Assembly: GCA_030524705.1 (NCBI GenBank) | Contig: JAUNGD010000026.1 | Span: forward strand, 1 to 43,512 | Direction of reading: 5' to 3' | DNA: 43,512 nt | Source: Lachnospiraceae bacterium | GTDB taxonomy: Bacteria; Bacillota; Clostridia; Lachnospirales; Lachnospiraceae | Part shown: piece after piece, positions 15,478 to 24,024 of the stretch | Layout of the letters: each line of letters starts with the position of its first letter | Numbering within the stretch: the stretch's first letter is position 1 | The notes under the pieces: model-generated | What the model was told of the DNA's origin: nothing | Databases searched by the model: none | The model's input: only the letters and a program-made list of their open reading frames with translations | Program-made: the position numbers and the translations under genes

Positions 15478-15804
15478 CTATAAGTAGAGCTGACACATCG
15501 TCATCAATTTCACACCTTCCGACTCAGAAATATAATCCTTCGGAATACTGTCTATGCTTATTTCTTCTTTCAAAAAGCTCCCGCCCGGTTTTGTTTTCGG
15601 CTGCTTCATAATTCCCGCCCTGCCACCAAAACAGCCCGTAAAGACCTTCGGCAGCTCTGCCCCAAGCTGCCTGTACAAACCGTAATTGGATTCGTCCGCG
15701 TCAATGACCAGTACATTTTTGACGCGCTTCTGAAGCGCAAAGGCCAGCATGGATGTAATCGTACTTTTTCCGCAGCCGCCTTTTCCGCAAACCATAATTT
15801 TCAT
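15478..15804 (-). pseudogene. Truncated CooC/MinD-like ATPase (N-terminal third only)
   Basis: 108 residues starting MKIMVCGKGGCGKSTITSML, the deviant Walker A of CooC-type nickel-insertion/Fe-protein-like ATPases, with VLVIDADESNYGLYRQLGAELP (switch region). Full-length relatives are about 250-270 aa. This one ends shortly after EGVKLMTM, where the family would continue with its cysteine motif, and the frame closes at the terminator of the convergent gene. A deletion that removed the C-terminal half is inferred. It is probably nonfunctional, unless the short form is expressed as an inhibitor. Confidence 0.75.
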
Positions 15805-15805
15805 A

Positions 15806-15956
15806 GCTGCTACGCCCTTTCTTCCTATTCTTCTTGTCCTGTCCTTTTAGCTTTTCTTTCGCCTTTTATCTTTTTTGCCCTTTATCTTTTCTTTTGCCTT
15901 TTGCTTTTCCTTCGCCCTTCTAGTTTTTCTTTTGCTTTTTATTTCTCTCTCGCCTT
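15806..15956. repeat. 150-bp polypurine/polypyrimidine tract with degenerate repeats
   Basis: The plus strand is almost all C/T, the minus strand almost all A/G, built from variants of AAAAGGCGAAAGAAAAG. It separates the ABC ATPase stop (15957) from the ATP-binding remnant. Slippage-type repeat or degraded sequence; it could form triplex DNA. No ORF is recognised. Confidence 0.6.
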
Positions 15957-16727
15957 TTAGCCTTCCTTAGCGAAATTCAGGTTTTCCAAAACGGCATTGC
16001 GAATTTCTATAAATTCCCCTGATATCCGGCTGCGCGGATGAGCCATCGGCACGGGAATTACCCTCTTGATTGTTCCCGGTCTCAGCGACATTACGATAAT
16101 CCGGTCTGACATATAGATGGCCTCATCAATATCATGCGTTACCATGACCACGGTATTCCCGTGATAATTCCATACCCTGAGTAATTCGTCCTGCAATTTC
16201 ATTCTGGTGAGGGCGTCCAGCGCTCCCAGAGGCTCATCCAAAAGCAGCACCTCCGGTTCGTTTGCCAGCGCCCTTGCAAGAGCCGCCCGCTGAGCCATGC
16301 CGCCGGAGAGCTTATCGGGATACACCTCCGCAAACTGCTCCAAATGCATCATCTGAAGCAATTTTTCCGTATGCTCATCGGATTTTCTTTTCAGCAGCTT
16401 AGGGCCGAATTCAATATTTTCCCGCACGGTCAGCCAGGGAAATAAAATATTCTTTTGAAACATCATCCCGCACCTTCTGTTCGGCCCGTTTACCGTAATT
16501 CCATCCAGCCGTACCTCTCCCTCCGATGCCTGTTCCAATCCGGCAATGATACGCAGCAGCGTGGTTTTTCCGCAGCCGCTCTCCCCTATCACCGATACGA
16601 ACGATCCCGCCTCCGCCTGAAAGCTTACCCCCTGCAGTACCGGCAATTCACTTTTCTCTCTATGGTTCGCAAATATTTTCGACACACCGTCAATCTCAAG
16701 ACCTGCGCCGGTTCTCTTTTCAATCAT
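15957..16727 (-). CDS. ABC transporter ATP-binding protein, nitrate/sulfonate/taurine (SsuB/TauB) type
   Basis: 256 aa ATPase of a high-affinity importer. Walker A GESGCGKTTLLRIIAG, signature LSGGMAQRAALARALANEP, Walker B VLLLDEPLGALD and H-loop MVTHDIDEAIYMSD are intact. LPVLQGVSF and MMFQKNILFPWLTVRENI match the SsuB/TauB/NrtD group. It is the last gene of a substrate-binding protein-permease-ATPase set on the minus strand, 19 bases after the permease. The substrate cannot be read from the ATPase. Confidence 0.9.
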   Translation of the reverse strand: MIEKRTGAGLEIDGVSKIFANHREKSELPVLQGVSFQAEAGSFVSVIGESGCGKTTLLRIIAGLEQASEGEVRLDGITVNGPNRRCGMMFQKNILFPWLTVRENIEFGPKLLKRKSDEHTEKLLQMMHLEQFAEVYPDKLSGGMAQRAALARALANEPEVLLLDEPLGALDALTRMKLQDELLRVWNYHGNTVVMVTHDIDEAIYMSDRIIVMSLRPGTIKRVIPVPMAHPRSRISGEFIEIRNAVLENLNFAKEG

Positions 16728-16746
16728 ACTTGTATCTGATGCACCG

Positions 16747-17688
16747 CTACTTCCAGCGGATCACTTTCCTTTTGATTACATTTAATATAAAATCCACGAT
16801 TAAAAATGTGATGCAGATTGCTGCCACGGCTGTATACATTTTCGTAAAATTTCCCCAACCGCGCTGCCAGGTGATATACCAGGCCAGACCAGATTCCACT
16901 CCCATCATCTCTGCAATCATCAAGGAGGCGCACGCCGCCCGCATCCCCGCCACCAGCCCCTGAAACAGATCCGGCAGTATCATGGGAATCGTTACCCGGC
17001 GGATAAGCTGCAATGACGAACGCGCTCCCAGCATCTGGGCCGCCTCATAGTACGCCTTGTCCACCCGGAGGATTCCGTTCATCGTCCCTGACGTAACTGG
17101 ATACCATACGGAATAGGCCACCATAATCACACAGCCCATGGCAAGCGACGGAGCCAGAACAAAAATCAGCGCCATCCAGGTGACTGCAGGTATCGGTCCG
17201 ATCACCTTCAGCAGCGGCGCAATCCAGTATCTCACGCCGGAAAACTGCCCGGCCAGAAGTCCGCAGACCAGTCCCGTAAAAATCCCCAGCAAATAGCCCC
17301 GAAACAGCAGGAACAGCGAGTTTTTCGCACAGTCAAGCAAAATCCCGCGGTCCAGCACCATTTCACTCATCAGCTTATCCGGCCCCGGAAACATCGGAAG
17401 AGTAAAAATACCTTTTTTCAGCGTGATGTGATCATATATCAGAAAAATCAAAAATATAACAGTATACCAGGGCACATGCTCTCTCAAATACTCCCATACC
17501 GGATCTATAAAAAAGGAAAGAACACCCAGAAGCATAACGCATGCAAGCAAAATTTTCAAAAAAGCAGGATATACCTCTGTTCCGGCCTGATTGTTGTAAT
17601 TCGGCAGATAATAGTATTCTCCCAAAGCTAAAATTCCTGCCGCTGCAGGAATCATCCCATAAAGTCTCGTAATTTTGCGGCCTCTCAT
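16747..17688 (-). CDS. ABC transporter permease, SsuC/TauC type
   Basis: 313 aa integral membrane protein with two N-terminal hydrophobic segments (LYGMIPAAAGILALGEYYYLP; LLACVMLLGVLSFFIDPV) before the usual six-helix core. The EAA loop is YYEAAQMLGARSSLQLIRRVTIPMILPDLFQG, diagnostic for importer permeases. Most SsuC permeases are about 260 aa, so the N-terminal extension with extra helices is longer than usual. The ATG at 17688 has GGGAG upstream; an earlier TTG lies in a hairpin. Confidence 0.88.
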   Translation of the reverse strand: MRGRKITRLYGMIPAAAGILALGEYYYLPNYNNQAGTEVYPAFLKILLACVMLLGVLSFFIDPVWEYLREHVPWYTVIFLIFLIYDHITLKKGIFTLPMFPGPDKLMSEMVLDRGILLDCAKNSLFLLFRGYLLGIFTGLVCGLLAGQFSGVRYWIAPLLKVIGPIPAVTWMALIFVLAPSLAMGCVIMVAYSVWYPVTSGTMNGILRVDKAYYEAAQMLGARSSLQLIRRVTIPMILPDLFQGLVAGMRAACASLMIAEMMGVESGLAWYITWQRGWGNFTKMYTAVAAICITFLIVDFILNVIKRKVIRWK

Positions 17689-17710
17689 CTGCGTCTCCCA
17701 AACCTGCAGT

Positions 17711-17736
17711 ATCCACCTCCGCTGCCGAAGGTGGAT
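17711..17736 (-). promoter_or_regulatory. Intercistronic hairpin between binding-protein and permease genes
   Basis: ATCCACCT and AGGTGGAT enclose a 10-base loop in the 75-base gap, with no following T-run. This is a typical mRNA-processing or stabiliser hairpin that would favour the upstream binding-protein message. Confidence 0.5.
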
Positions 17737-17763
17737 CAAACAGTCATACGTATTCCGTGATTT

Positions 17764-18819
17764 TTATTCAAACATCGCGTCAATAGAGGATAGATCGTAT
17801 GCCTTCCAGGCAATGGCTTTTAACGCATCCACGTCTGTTTCCTCCGGCAAAATCCCGGCCTGTGTATATTCACCGATGGAATTGTCCAGACAGAGCTCAC
17901 ATGCTTCGTTTGAAACCCCAAACTTCCATTTTTTCATTACCTTCACGGCATAATCGGGATCTATGTTGAAATCATAATGCTCCTTCAGCATCTCCACTGC
18001 TTCATATTTATTCTCGTCGCTCTGATCTACCCAGAGGCATGCGCGATAAACCGCTCTCGTCATTTTCTCCGCGCAAATCGGATTCTCCTCTATAAATTTT
18101 TTGGACATTCCGAAGATACAGCACGGCTCCTCTTTGATTCCTTCGTCCGTATTGTTTGAATGAATGGCCACCACAGAGCCGTCGTCAAACCATTTCTGCA
18201 CCATCTGATCGTTGCTGACAAGAATATCCGCGTCCCCTCCCTTTAAAACCTCAAGACCCAGGGAAGCGTCAAAATTGATCCAGTTAAAATCATCCACAGA
18301 AAGCCCTTCCCGCAGCACGGCCCGCATCGCATAATTATGTACGCCGCTGCCAAAGCCGCCTGTCACAGCAATCGTACAGCCCTTCTTATCCGCAAAGCAG
18401 GTAATTCCCGAATCCGCCAGCACAACCACTTCACCGCAGCCCGTATGCACTCCGGTGGTCGCCGTATACTCAACGCCGTTGCTGATGGCCGGAAGCCAGG
18501 ATGCAAGAAACCCAGACGCCGCATCAATTTTGCCGCTCGCCAGAGCCTCCTTATCAGAATCAACGGCCACTGATTCCACAGTCAATCCTTCATCCTCATA
18601 ATACCCTAAATACTGTGCCAAGGTAGCCGGGCTGGTGCAAAGTCCGCCTCCGGCATAGCTCACATAAATCGTGCGGTTTGCAGCCTCCTCTGCCTGAAAG
18701 GCTTCTTCCTCATAGGTAAATCCATTTACCGTTACTTCACTGGCACTGACATTCGCCGTCCCCAGAGCCATGCCAAATACTGCCGCACAAACAAATGCCT
18801 TCAAAAACTTACTTGTCAT
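17764..18819 (-). CDS. ABC transporter substrate-binding protein, NMT1/SsuA-like
   Basis: 351 aa exported solute-binding protein. The N-terminal signal peptide is FLKAFVCAAVFGMALGTANVSAS with a signal peptidase I style end; no lipobox cysteine follows, which is unusual for Gram-positive binding proteins. The mature part has the NMT1-like fold: IYVSYAGGGLCTSPATLAQYLGYYEDEGL, then ALASGKIDAASGF and TGGFGSGVHNYAMRAVL. Several cysteines (HTGCGEV, CCIFG, ACELC) could matter for ligand or disulfides. The start at 18819 is chosen for spacing from GGAGGG; 18825 is an alternative. First gene of the importer. Confidence 0.85.
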   Translation of the reverse strand: MTSKFLKAFVCAAVFGMALGTANVSASEVTVNGFTYEEEAFQAEEAANRTIYVSYAGGGLCTSPATLAQYLGYYEDEGLTVESVAVDSDKEALASGKIDAASGFLASWLPAISNGVEYTATTGVHTGCGEVVVLADSGITCFADKKGCTIAVTGGFGSGVHNYAMRAVLREGLSVDDFNWINFDASLGLEVLKGGDADILVSNDQMVQKWFDDGSVVAIHSNNTDEGIKEEPCCIFGMSKKFIEENPICAEKMTRAVYRACLWVDQSDENKYEAVEMLKEHYDFNIDPDYAVKVMKKWKFGVSNEACELCLDNSIGEYTQAGILPEETDVDALKAIAWKAYDLSSIDAMFE

Positions 18820-18972
18820 TTTCATTTTCCCTCCGTTTCTTGTTTGAAATTTTACGCTCATGTAATACCAACTTAGCATTTTAAATAGGCCCCTTCAAGC
18901 CCTCCCGGGGGTTTTTCATGCATTCCAGTTTTGAATGTGCATCTATTCTATCTGCGGCCATATAGCGGAAAG

Positions 18973-19024
18973 AAAAAACTCCTTTCCGGCAGGAATCCGC
19001 ATAGGACTCCCGCCAAAAAGGAGT
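18973..19024 (-). terminator. Terminator downstream of the folA/glycerate kinase remnant
   Basis: On the minus strand ACTCCTTT (19024-19017) pairs with AAAGGAGT (18985-18978), with an inner GGCGGGA/TCCTGCC pairing, then TTTTTTC. Confidence 0.8.
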
Positions 19025-19051
19025 GTTCTTTATTATGATAAGTATTCTTTA

Positions 19052-19267
19052 TTATGATAAGGAAGATATTTTATACAGGCGCAGAATGCTGTCCATGGTC
19101 TTTTCCAGCTTTTTCGCACTGTCTCCTATGGAGCCCACCACGGCCACCACCGGAACCCTTTTGCAGCGCAAATATATAGGCTGCACCGCTTTTTTCATAA
19201 TACCGCAGATCTGTACTGCGCTTAATGTTCCCTTGTAGGAAGCCGGTATGATAATACACTTTTTCAT
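19052..19267 (-). pseudogene. Glycerate kinase remnant with internal deletion
   Basis: 71 residues. The first ~28 (MKKCIIIPASYKGTLSAVQI) match the start of GlxK/GarK-type glycerate kinases. The next part (VPVVAVVGSIGDSAKKL followed by MDSILRLY) matches their C-terminal region, so about 300 residues in between are missing. The reading frame stays open across the fusion. The start overlaps the folA stop in an ATGA configuration, so it is the last member of the thyA-DUF3783-folA transcript. Kinase activity is not expected. Confidence 0.75.
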
Positions 19268-19755
19268 TCTTTTCTCTCGTATTTCAAAAAGGTATATTCC
19301 AGGTCAAAATAGGTCTGTTCCTCACTGTCCGCCGTGATCCGCCATTCCTTCTTCTCATCCAGATTCGGGAAATGCGCGTCCGCTTCATAGGCATGGTCGA
19401 TCTTTGTGACATGCGCCACGCTGCAGTACGGCAGGAACTGGCGGTAAATGCTCTCGCCGCCGATGATATAAATATCATCATCCTCGTATTTTTTCAGCTC
19501 CTCCAGAACCTCCTCCGGAGAGTGAAGCACGATCGCTCCCTTTACGTGATAGTTCGGATTTTTCGTCAGTACAATGTTCGTTCTGTTTTTCAGCGGCAGC
19601 CCGTTCGGAAAGCTCTCCAGCGTCTTCCGCCCCATCACCACCACCTTGCCGGAGGTCGTCTCCCGGAAAAATTTCATATCTGCCGGAATACTCACCAGCA
19701 GCTTGTTCCTGCATCCGATTCCCCAGTTTTTATCTACTGCTACAATAAGATTCAT
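19264..19755 (-). CDS. folA: Dihydrofolate reductase
   Basis: Reduces dihydrofolate to tetrahydrofolate with NADPH, regenerating the cofactor oxidised by ThyA. Motifs: MNLIVAVDKNWGIGCRNKLLVSIPADMKFFRE (substrate pocket with the acidic D at ADMKFF), VVMGRKTLESFPNGLPLKNR, YIIGGESIYRQFLPYC (cofactor binding). 163 aa, normal. GAGGAG lies upstream of the ATG. Operon with thyA and the DUF3783 gene. Confidence 0.95.
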   Translation of the reverse strand: MNLIVAVDKNWGIGCRNKLLVSIPADMKFFRETTSGKVVVMGRKTLESFPNGLPLKNRTNIVLTKNPNYHVKGAIVLHSPEEVLEELKKYEDDDIYIIGGESIYRQFLPYCSVAHVTKIDHAYEADAHFPNLDEKKEWRITADSEEQTYFDLEYTFLKYERKE

Positions 19756-20259
19756 TTACTTTCTCCTCTCCATCATCATGGCAGTGTGTTCCCGAATCAG
19801 CTCCTGCGTAAGCTGATAAACGGTCCATGTATAATTATACGGCGTCAAAATTGCTTTCAGAAAAATGGGGGTGATGCCGGCCATCCTCCATGCGCCGAGA
19901 AACAGATCCAGCGCTTCGCTGGAAACTCCCGAAAATATCATGAGCTCCGGCTGCCGATACTCCTTCGGCGCCCTTTCAAGGCCGTTCCCCGGCCCTGCCT
20001 CTGCTTTTCCGGTTTCCGCTCTTCCGGTCTCTGCTCTTCCAGCTTCTGCCTTTCCGGTCTCTGCTTTTCCGGCAGCTCCTGTTTCTATGCCCGCCAGCCT
20101 TCCCACCGTCCTGTCTGCATCCGCTGTCCCAAGACGCTTCGTTTTGTATCCGAACTGCCCGCAGAGCATTTCGATTTGCTGCGCCTTGCCCGCATCCTCC
20201 GTACAATACAGCACCAGGGGCGTCGGCCCCGGGGCTCCTTTTTTTACTGGATTACTCAT
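19756..20259 (-). CDS. DUF3783 protein with an internal repeat linker
   Basis: 167 aa. The outer parts are conserved-looking: LVLYCTEDAGKAQQIEMLCGQF at the N-terminus and PELMIFSGVSSEALDLFLGAWRMAGITPIFLKAILTPYNYTW at the C-terminus, the DUF3783 pattern. Between them is a low-complexity Ala/Glu/Gly/Lys/Arg linker encoded by a 15-bp minisatellite. Function unknown. It ends one base before the folA start, so the pair is tightly coupled. Confidence 0.75.
   Translation of the reverse strand: MSNPVKKGAPGPTPLVLYCTEDAGKAQQIEMLCGQFGYKTKRLGTADADRTVGRLAGIETGAAGKAETGKAEAGRAETGRAETGKAEAGPGNGLERAPKEYRQPELMIFSGVSSEALDLFLGAWRMAGITPIFLKAILTPYNYTWTVYQLTQELIREHTAMMMERRK
19998..20072 (-). repeat. 15-bp minisatellite inside the DUF3783 gene
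   Basis: Five near-identical 15-base units (plus-strand form TCTCTGCTTTTCCGG and variants), each encoding five residues of type GKAET/GRAEA. As the unit is a multiple of three, copy number can change without breaking the frame. Confidence 0.85.
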
Positions 20260-20309
20260 GTATACTGCTCACGCTCCTTTCTTTTGCAGTCACCGATCTG
20301 ATATGCTTT

Positions 20310-21158
20310 CTATATCGCCACCGGTATATTTTTGATCTGCGGCCCGGTCACATAGTTTTCCACATGCAGGTCATCCACGGTAAATGCATAAAAATCCGTC
20401 ACATCCGGGCTTAGCCAGACCTTCGGAGCCGGATATGCTTCTCTGGAAATCAGCTCCTTCACCAAAGGGATATGGCGGTCATAAATGTGAGCGTCCGCGA
20501 TGACATGCACCAGCTCTCCCACCTGCATGCCGCAGCTCTGGGCCATCATGTGTACCAGCAGCGCGTACTGCGCCACATTCCAGTTGTTGGCCGTCAGCAC
20601 ATCCTGGGAACGCTGATTCAGGATCGCATTCAGGGTCAGCTTATCACGATCCTTCTCCTTGGTCACGTTGAAGGTCATGCTGTAGGCGCACGGATAAAGA
20701 TTCATCTCATGCAGGTCTGCATGCACATAAATATTGGTCATGATCCTGCGGCTGTAGGGGTTGTTCTTCAGGTCGTACAGCACCCGGTCCACCTGATCCA
20801 TCATGCCCTCCCGGTAAGCGTGCTTCACCTGAAGCTGATAACCGTAGGCCTTTCCGATGCTCCCGCTCTCGTCCGCCCAGCTGTCCCAGATATGGCTTCC
20901 CAGGTCGTGGATGTTGTTTGATTTTTTCTGCCAGATCCACAAAAGCTCGTCAAAGGCATTCTTAAGCCCCGTCCGGCGCAGCGTCATCGCCGGGAATTCC
21001 TTTCGCAGGTCATACCGGTTCACAACGCCGAACCGCTTGATCGTATAAGCGTAGGAGCCGTCCTCCCATTTCGGGCGCACCTTTTCGCCCTCAGTGCTGA
21101 CACCGTTTTCCAGGATGTCCTGGCACATAGTAATAAAAACCTCATCTGCGTAGCTCAT
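20310..21158 (-). CDS. thyA: Thymidylate synthase
   Basis: 282 aa, the folate-dependent methylation of dUMP to dTMP. ThyA features: GLKNAFDELLWIWQKKSNNI, YGYQLQVKHAYREGMMDQVD, NPYSRRIMTNIY (phosphate-binding arginines), QRSQDVLTANNWNVAQYALLVHMMAQ and HIYDRHIPLVKELISRE. The active-site cysteine lies in LYPCAYSMTFNV (C157), with Ala instead of the usual following His. The ATG at 21158 follows AAGGAAGG. First gene of the thyA-DUF3783-folA set. Confidence 0.9.
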   Translation of the reverse strand: MSYADEVFITMCQDILENGVSTEGEKVRPKWEDGSYAYTIKRFGVVNRYDLRKEFPAMTLRRTGLKNAFDELLWIWQKKSNNIHDLGSHIWDSWADESGSIGKAYGYQLQVKHAYREGMMDQVDRVLYDLKNNPYSRRIMTNIYVHADLHEMNLYPCAYSMTFNVTKEKDRDKLTLNAILNQRSQDVLTANNWNVAQYALLVHMMAQSCGMQVGELVHVIADAHIYDRHIPLVKELISREAYPAPKVWLSPDVTDFYAFTVDDLHVENYVTGPQIKNIPVAI

Positions 21159-21240
21159 CGTTTCCTTCCTTTCTGCCTGTATGCTAATTGTTCCACCGTT
21201 TCTCCGTTTCATTCCCCCGCGCATCAAAACGCAGCCTGTA

Positions 21241-22380
21241 TCAATAGGTGAGCCTGCTGATGCTCGTATCCTCCGCAAACCCGGAAGCGTTGTACAGGAA
21301 AAGCAGATCCGTATACTCTCCCTGAGCGATCAGGTCGCTGAGCTTCTGATTGTAATAGCGGATGTCCAGCACGTCAATTTCATCGAATTCCTTCAGCATA
21401 AACGGTACAAAGCAGTGCGCATAGGAATCCTTGATGACCAGTGCGCGCCGTCCGGTATTCTGCCGCGTACCGATCCTCACTAGTGCGTGATTGCCGCCGA
21501 AAAAGATATTGTACTTACTCTTTGTATCCAGCGCCGTATAATCATAAATACTGTACTCTGTCTCACCGCCGTCATTTTTCTGAACGGTATAAAAAATGTC
21601 TTCCTTTGAATGGTACAGCTCAATGGAGTCCTTTTTCGTGTCGATCCCCAGTTTCGACTGGATCGTCCCCTCAAAGCTGTCCGTCACGGTTTCGATCTCA
21701 AAATCCTCCGGCGACGGAACGTAGTACCCCTGCTGCTGCGCCCAGGACTGATATACATAAAATGCAGCCAGTGTTTTCCAATGATGATCGGTCCTGTAAT
21801 AGATGTCCTCGCCGCTGTGCTCCTTCAACAAAGCAGCCGTGTCAAACCACATCCCCTCCGGCAGGGTCTCCTTCACCTGGGCCAGATACTGCTCCTCGTC
21901 GTAGGGAGAGGCATAGGCCGGAAGCTTGTCCCGCAGAATATCCACGGCGTTCGGCACCACCATGAAGGTCATATGCCCCGCCCCAAACTGGTCCTGATAC
22001 ATCTCGGCAAACTGCCCCAGCACCCGGACATTCAGCGCCGCCGTATCCGACGTAAAGGATCCGGTATGCTTCTCGATCAGGTAACCGTCCTCTGCAAAGT
22101 AAATATCCTTACTTTCGCTGCGGAGCATCGCCCTCTCCACCGCTGTCTTCAGGCCGATCCAGCCGTCCCGGGCCACGAACTGATCCGTCAGATATTTTTC
22201 ATAGTCCGCCTCAAATTCCCCGTTCAGAACCGTCCGGGCGCTGATCTCCGGCATCTGGGCCAGATCCCGGTTCTCCGTTTCGGAGCGGGCCGTAGGGGGC
22301 TTGATGAGCGTTGCAATAGTAAATCCAAAAATCATGATACAAAATAATGTTATAATATTCCAGGCCTGTTTTCTGGTCAT
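21241..22380 (-). CDS. DHHW family protein (AlgJ/AlgX-like acetylation factor)
   Basis: 379 aa with one N-terminal membrane anchor (IITLFCIMIFGFTIATLI) and an extracytoplasmic SGNH-like domain. The DHHW motif is seen as IYYRTDHHWKT (D198-H199-H200), and a later LVIKDSYAHCFVPFM carries a candidate catalytic Ser. Proteins of this type accept acetyl groups delivered across the membrane by an MBOAT partner and transfer them to a glycan. The gene directly follows the MBOAT gene (82-base gap) and has a GGAGG site. Confidence 0.87.
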   Translation of the reverse strand: MTRKQAWNIITLFCIMIFGFTIATLIKPPTARSETENRDLAQMPEISARTVLNGEFEADYEKYLTDQFVARDGWIGLKTAVERAMLRSESKDIYFAEDGYLIEKHTGSFTSDTAALNVRVLGQFAEMYQDQFGAGHMTFMVVPNAVDILRDKLPAYASPYDEEQYLAQVKETLPEGMWFDTAALLKEHSGEDIYYRTDHHWKTLAAFYVYQSWAQQQGYYVPSPEDFEIETVTDSFEGTIQSKLGIDTKKDSIELYHSKEDIFYTVQKNDGGETEYSIYDYTALDTKSKYNIFFGGNHALVRIGTRQNTGRRALVIKDSYAHCFVPFMLKEFDEIDVLDIRYYNQKLSDLIAQGEYTDLLFLYNASGFAEDTSISRLTY

Positions 22381-22462
22381 ATTACCTCCTCATAACTGGT
22401 CTTCACAATTTCTTCGGTGCGGGCAGCCTGTACTGCCCCCGGATATTCTGCCGCCTCTCCCT

Positions 22463-23884
22463 TTAAAAGCGGAAATACAAAAACGGGTTGAAGGACGCAT
22501 CCACCAGCCATGCTACGGAAAGCAGAAAAATCCCCGCATAAAAAACATTTTTTATGACGATGAGCGCCGTGTCATTGCCTGAGAAAGCTGCACAGATCCG
22601 GTTCCCAAGCTTTTTCGGAAGCTGTGTGCTGCCCAGGATCAGCAAAACCAGAAGAATGATATTGTTGTAGAGCAGATAAACCGTCTCCTGATTGAAAAAT
22701 CCCTGTCCGTAGCCTCCGAACAGCGCCCGCATAAATCCAAGCCCCGCTCCCATATCGTCAAATACGAAGAGATTCCAGCCCAGCATGACGAAAAACATAC
22801 AATAGATATGCTGGAAAACAGCCGGAGCCTTTTTCAGGTATTTCCCTAAGAAAAACTTTTCAATTAACAGCAAAATGCCGTAATAAACGCCCCAGATCAC
22901 AAAGTTCCAGCTCGCGCCGTGCCAGATGCCCGTGAGCAGCCATACCACCAGAATGTTACGAACATGGCAAAGCTTACTCACCCGGTTGCCCCCCAGGGGT
23001 ATGTACACATAATCCCGGAACCATGTGCTCAGGGAAATATGCCACCTGCGCCAGAATTCCGTAATGCTTTTTGATATGTATGGATAATTGAAATTTTCCA
23101 GAAAACGGAATCCAAACATATGTCCCAGGCCGATGGCCATATCGGAATACGCCGAAAAATCAAAATAGATCTGCAGGGTATACGCCGCCAGCCCCATCCA
23201 GGCAGTGGCCACCGGAATCTCCGAAACCGTCATTGCGGAAATGCTGTTCCAAAGCGCCCCGGCGTTGTTTGCCAGCAGCACCTTTTTCCCCAGTCCCAGT
23301 ATGAACCGGTTGATGCCCTCCGCAAACTGCACCGAGGTTTCCGTTCTGCTGCGGAGCTGCTCGTCAATCGTCTTGTACTGAACAATGGGCCCCGCGATCA
23401 GCTGCGGGAACATCGTCACATACGCTCCGAAGGAAATGATATTTTTCTGTACCTTAGCCTCGCCGCGGTAAACGTCAATGGTGTACGACATGGTCTGAAA
23501 GGTATAGAAGGAAATACCAATCGGAAGCGCAATATGCAGCAGGTCCATCCCGGTGCCCGCGATGCCGTTGACCGTGCCGATCACAAAATCAGCATATTTG
23601 AAAAATCCCAGCAGGGACAAGCTGACGACGGATGACAGGATCAGCGCGATCTTAGCGCCCCGCTCATCTCCCCTGCGCTTCCGGCTATCCACCGCAATCC
23701 CTCCGGTGTACGACACCAAAATCGACACTAGCATCAGTACAATATAGACCGGTTCTCCCCAGGCGTAAAACACAAGGCTGAACAAAAGCAGCACCAGGTT
23801 CCTTAAGCTGCGGGGAACAATATAATATACTGCCAGAACCGCCGGCAAAAAACGAAACAGAAATAATAAACTGCTGAAAACCAT
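22463..23884 (-). CDS. MBOAT O-acyltransferase (AlgI/DltB-like)
   Basis: 473 aa polytopic membrane protein. The start FSSLLFLFRFLPAVLAVYYIVPRSLRNLVLL, the block IALPIGISFYTFQTMSYTIDVYRG, and the catalytic-histidine block LTGIWHGASWNFVIWGVYYG are those of AlgI-type acyltransferases. It moves acyl (usually acetyl) groups from the cytosol to the outer face for polymer modification. It has its own promoter (23955-23927) and an AGGAG site; the DHHW partner follows. Divergent to an SGNH hydrolase gene, forming one functional locus. Confidence 0.92.
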   Translation of the reverse strand: MVFSSLLFLFRFLPAVLAVYYIVPRSLRNLVLLLFSLVFYAWGEPVYIVLMLVSILVSYTGGIAVDSRKRRGDERGAKIALILSSVVSLSLLGFFKYADFVIGTVNGIAGTGMDLLHIALPIGISFYTFQTMSYTIDVYRGEAKVQKNIISFGAYVTMFPQLIAGPIVQYKTIDEQLRSRTETSVQFAEGINRFILGLGKKVLLANNAGALWNSISAMTVSEIPVATAWMGLAAYTLQIYFDFSAYSDMAIGLGHMFGFRFLENFNYPYISKSITEFWRRWHISLSTWFRDYVYIPLGGNRVSKLCHVRNILVVWLLTGIWHGASWNFVIWGVYYGILLLIEKFFLGKYLKKAPAVFQHIYCMFFVMLGWNLFVFDDMGAGLGFMRALFGGYGQGFFNQETVYLLYNNIILLVLLILGSTQLPKKLGNRICAAFSGNDTALIVIKNVFYAGIFLLSVAWLVDASFNPFLYFRF

Positions 23885-23926
23885 ATTTTATCTCCTGTAA
23901 ATGATTATTTTTGTCGTGCAAACTCG

Positions 23927-23955
23927 ATTATATAATAAAGAAGAAGGATACGCAA
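23927..23955 (-). promoter_or_regulatory. Promoter of the MBOAT-DHHW operon
   Basis: TTGCGT (23955-23950), 17-base spacer, perfect TATAAT (23932-23927) on the minus strand. Confidence 0.7.
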
Positions 23956-24024
23956 ATTAATTTTTCCATACAGGACAGGCTGCGACTTTTTTCGCCATAA
24001 TTTGATTACATCCTTCCGAAATAC

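Noticed and set aside
19372-20301. Plus-strand ORF (309 codons) over folA and the DUF3783 gene
   Set aside because: Composition mirrors the codons of two well-supported genes on the other strand.
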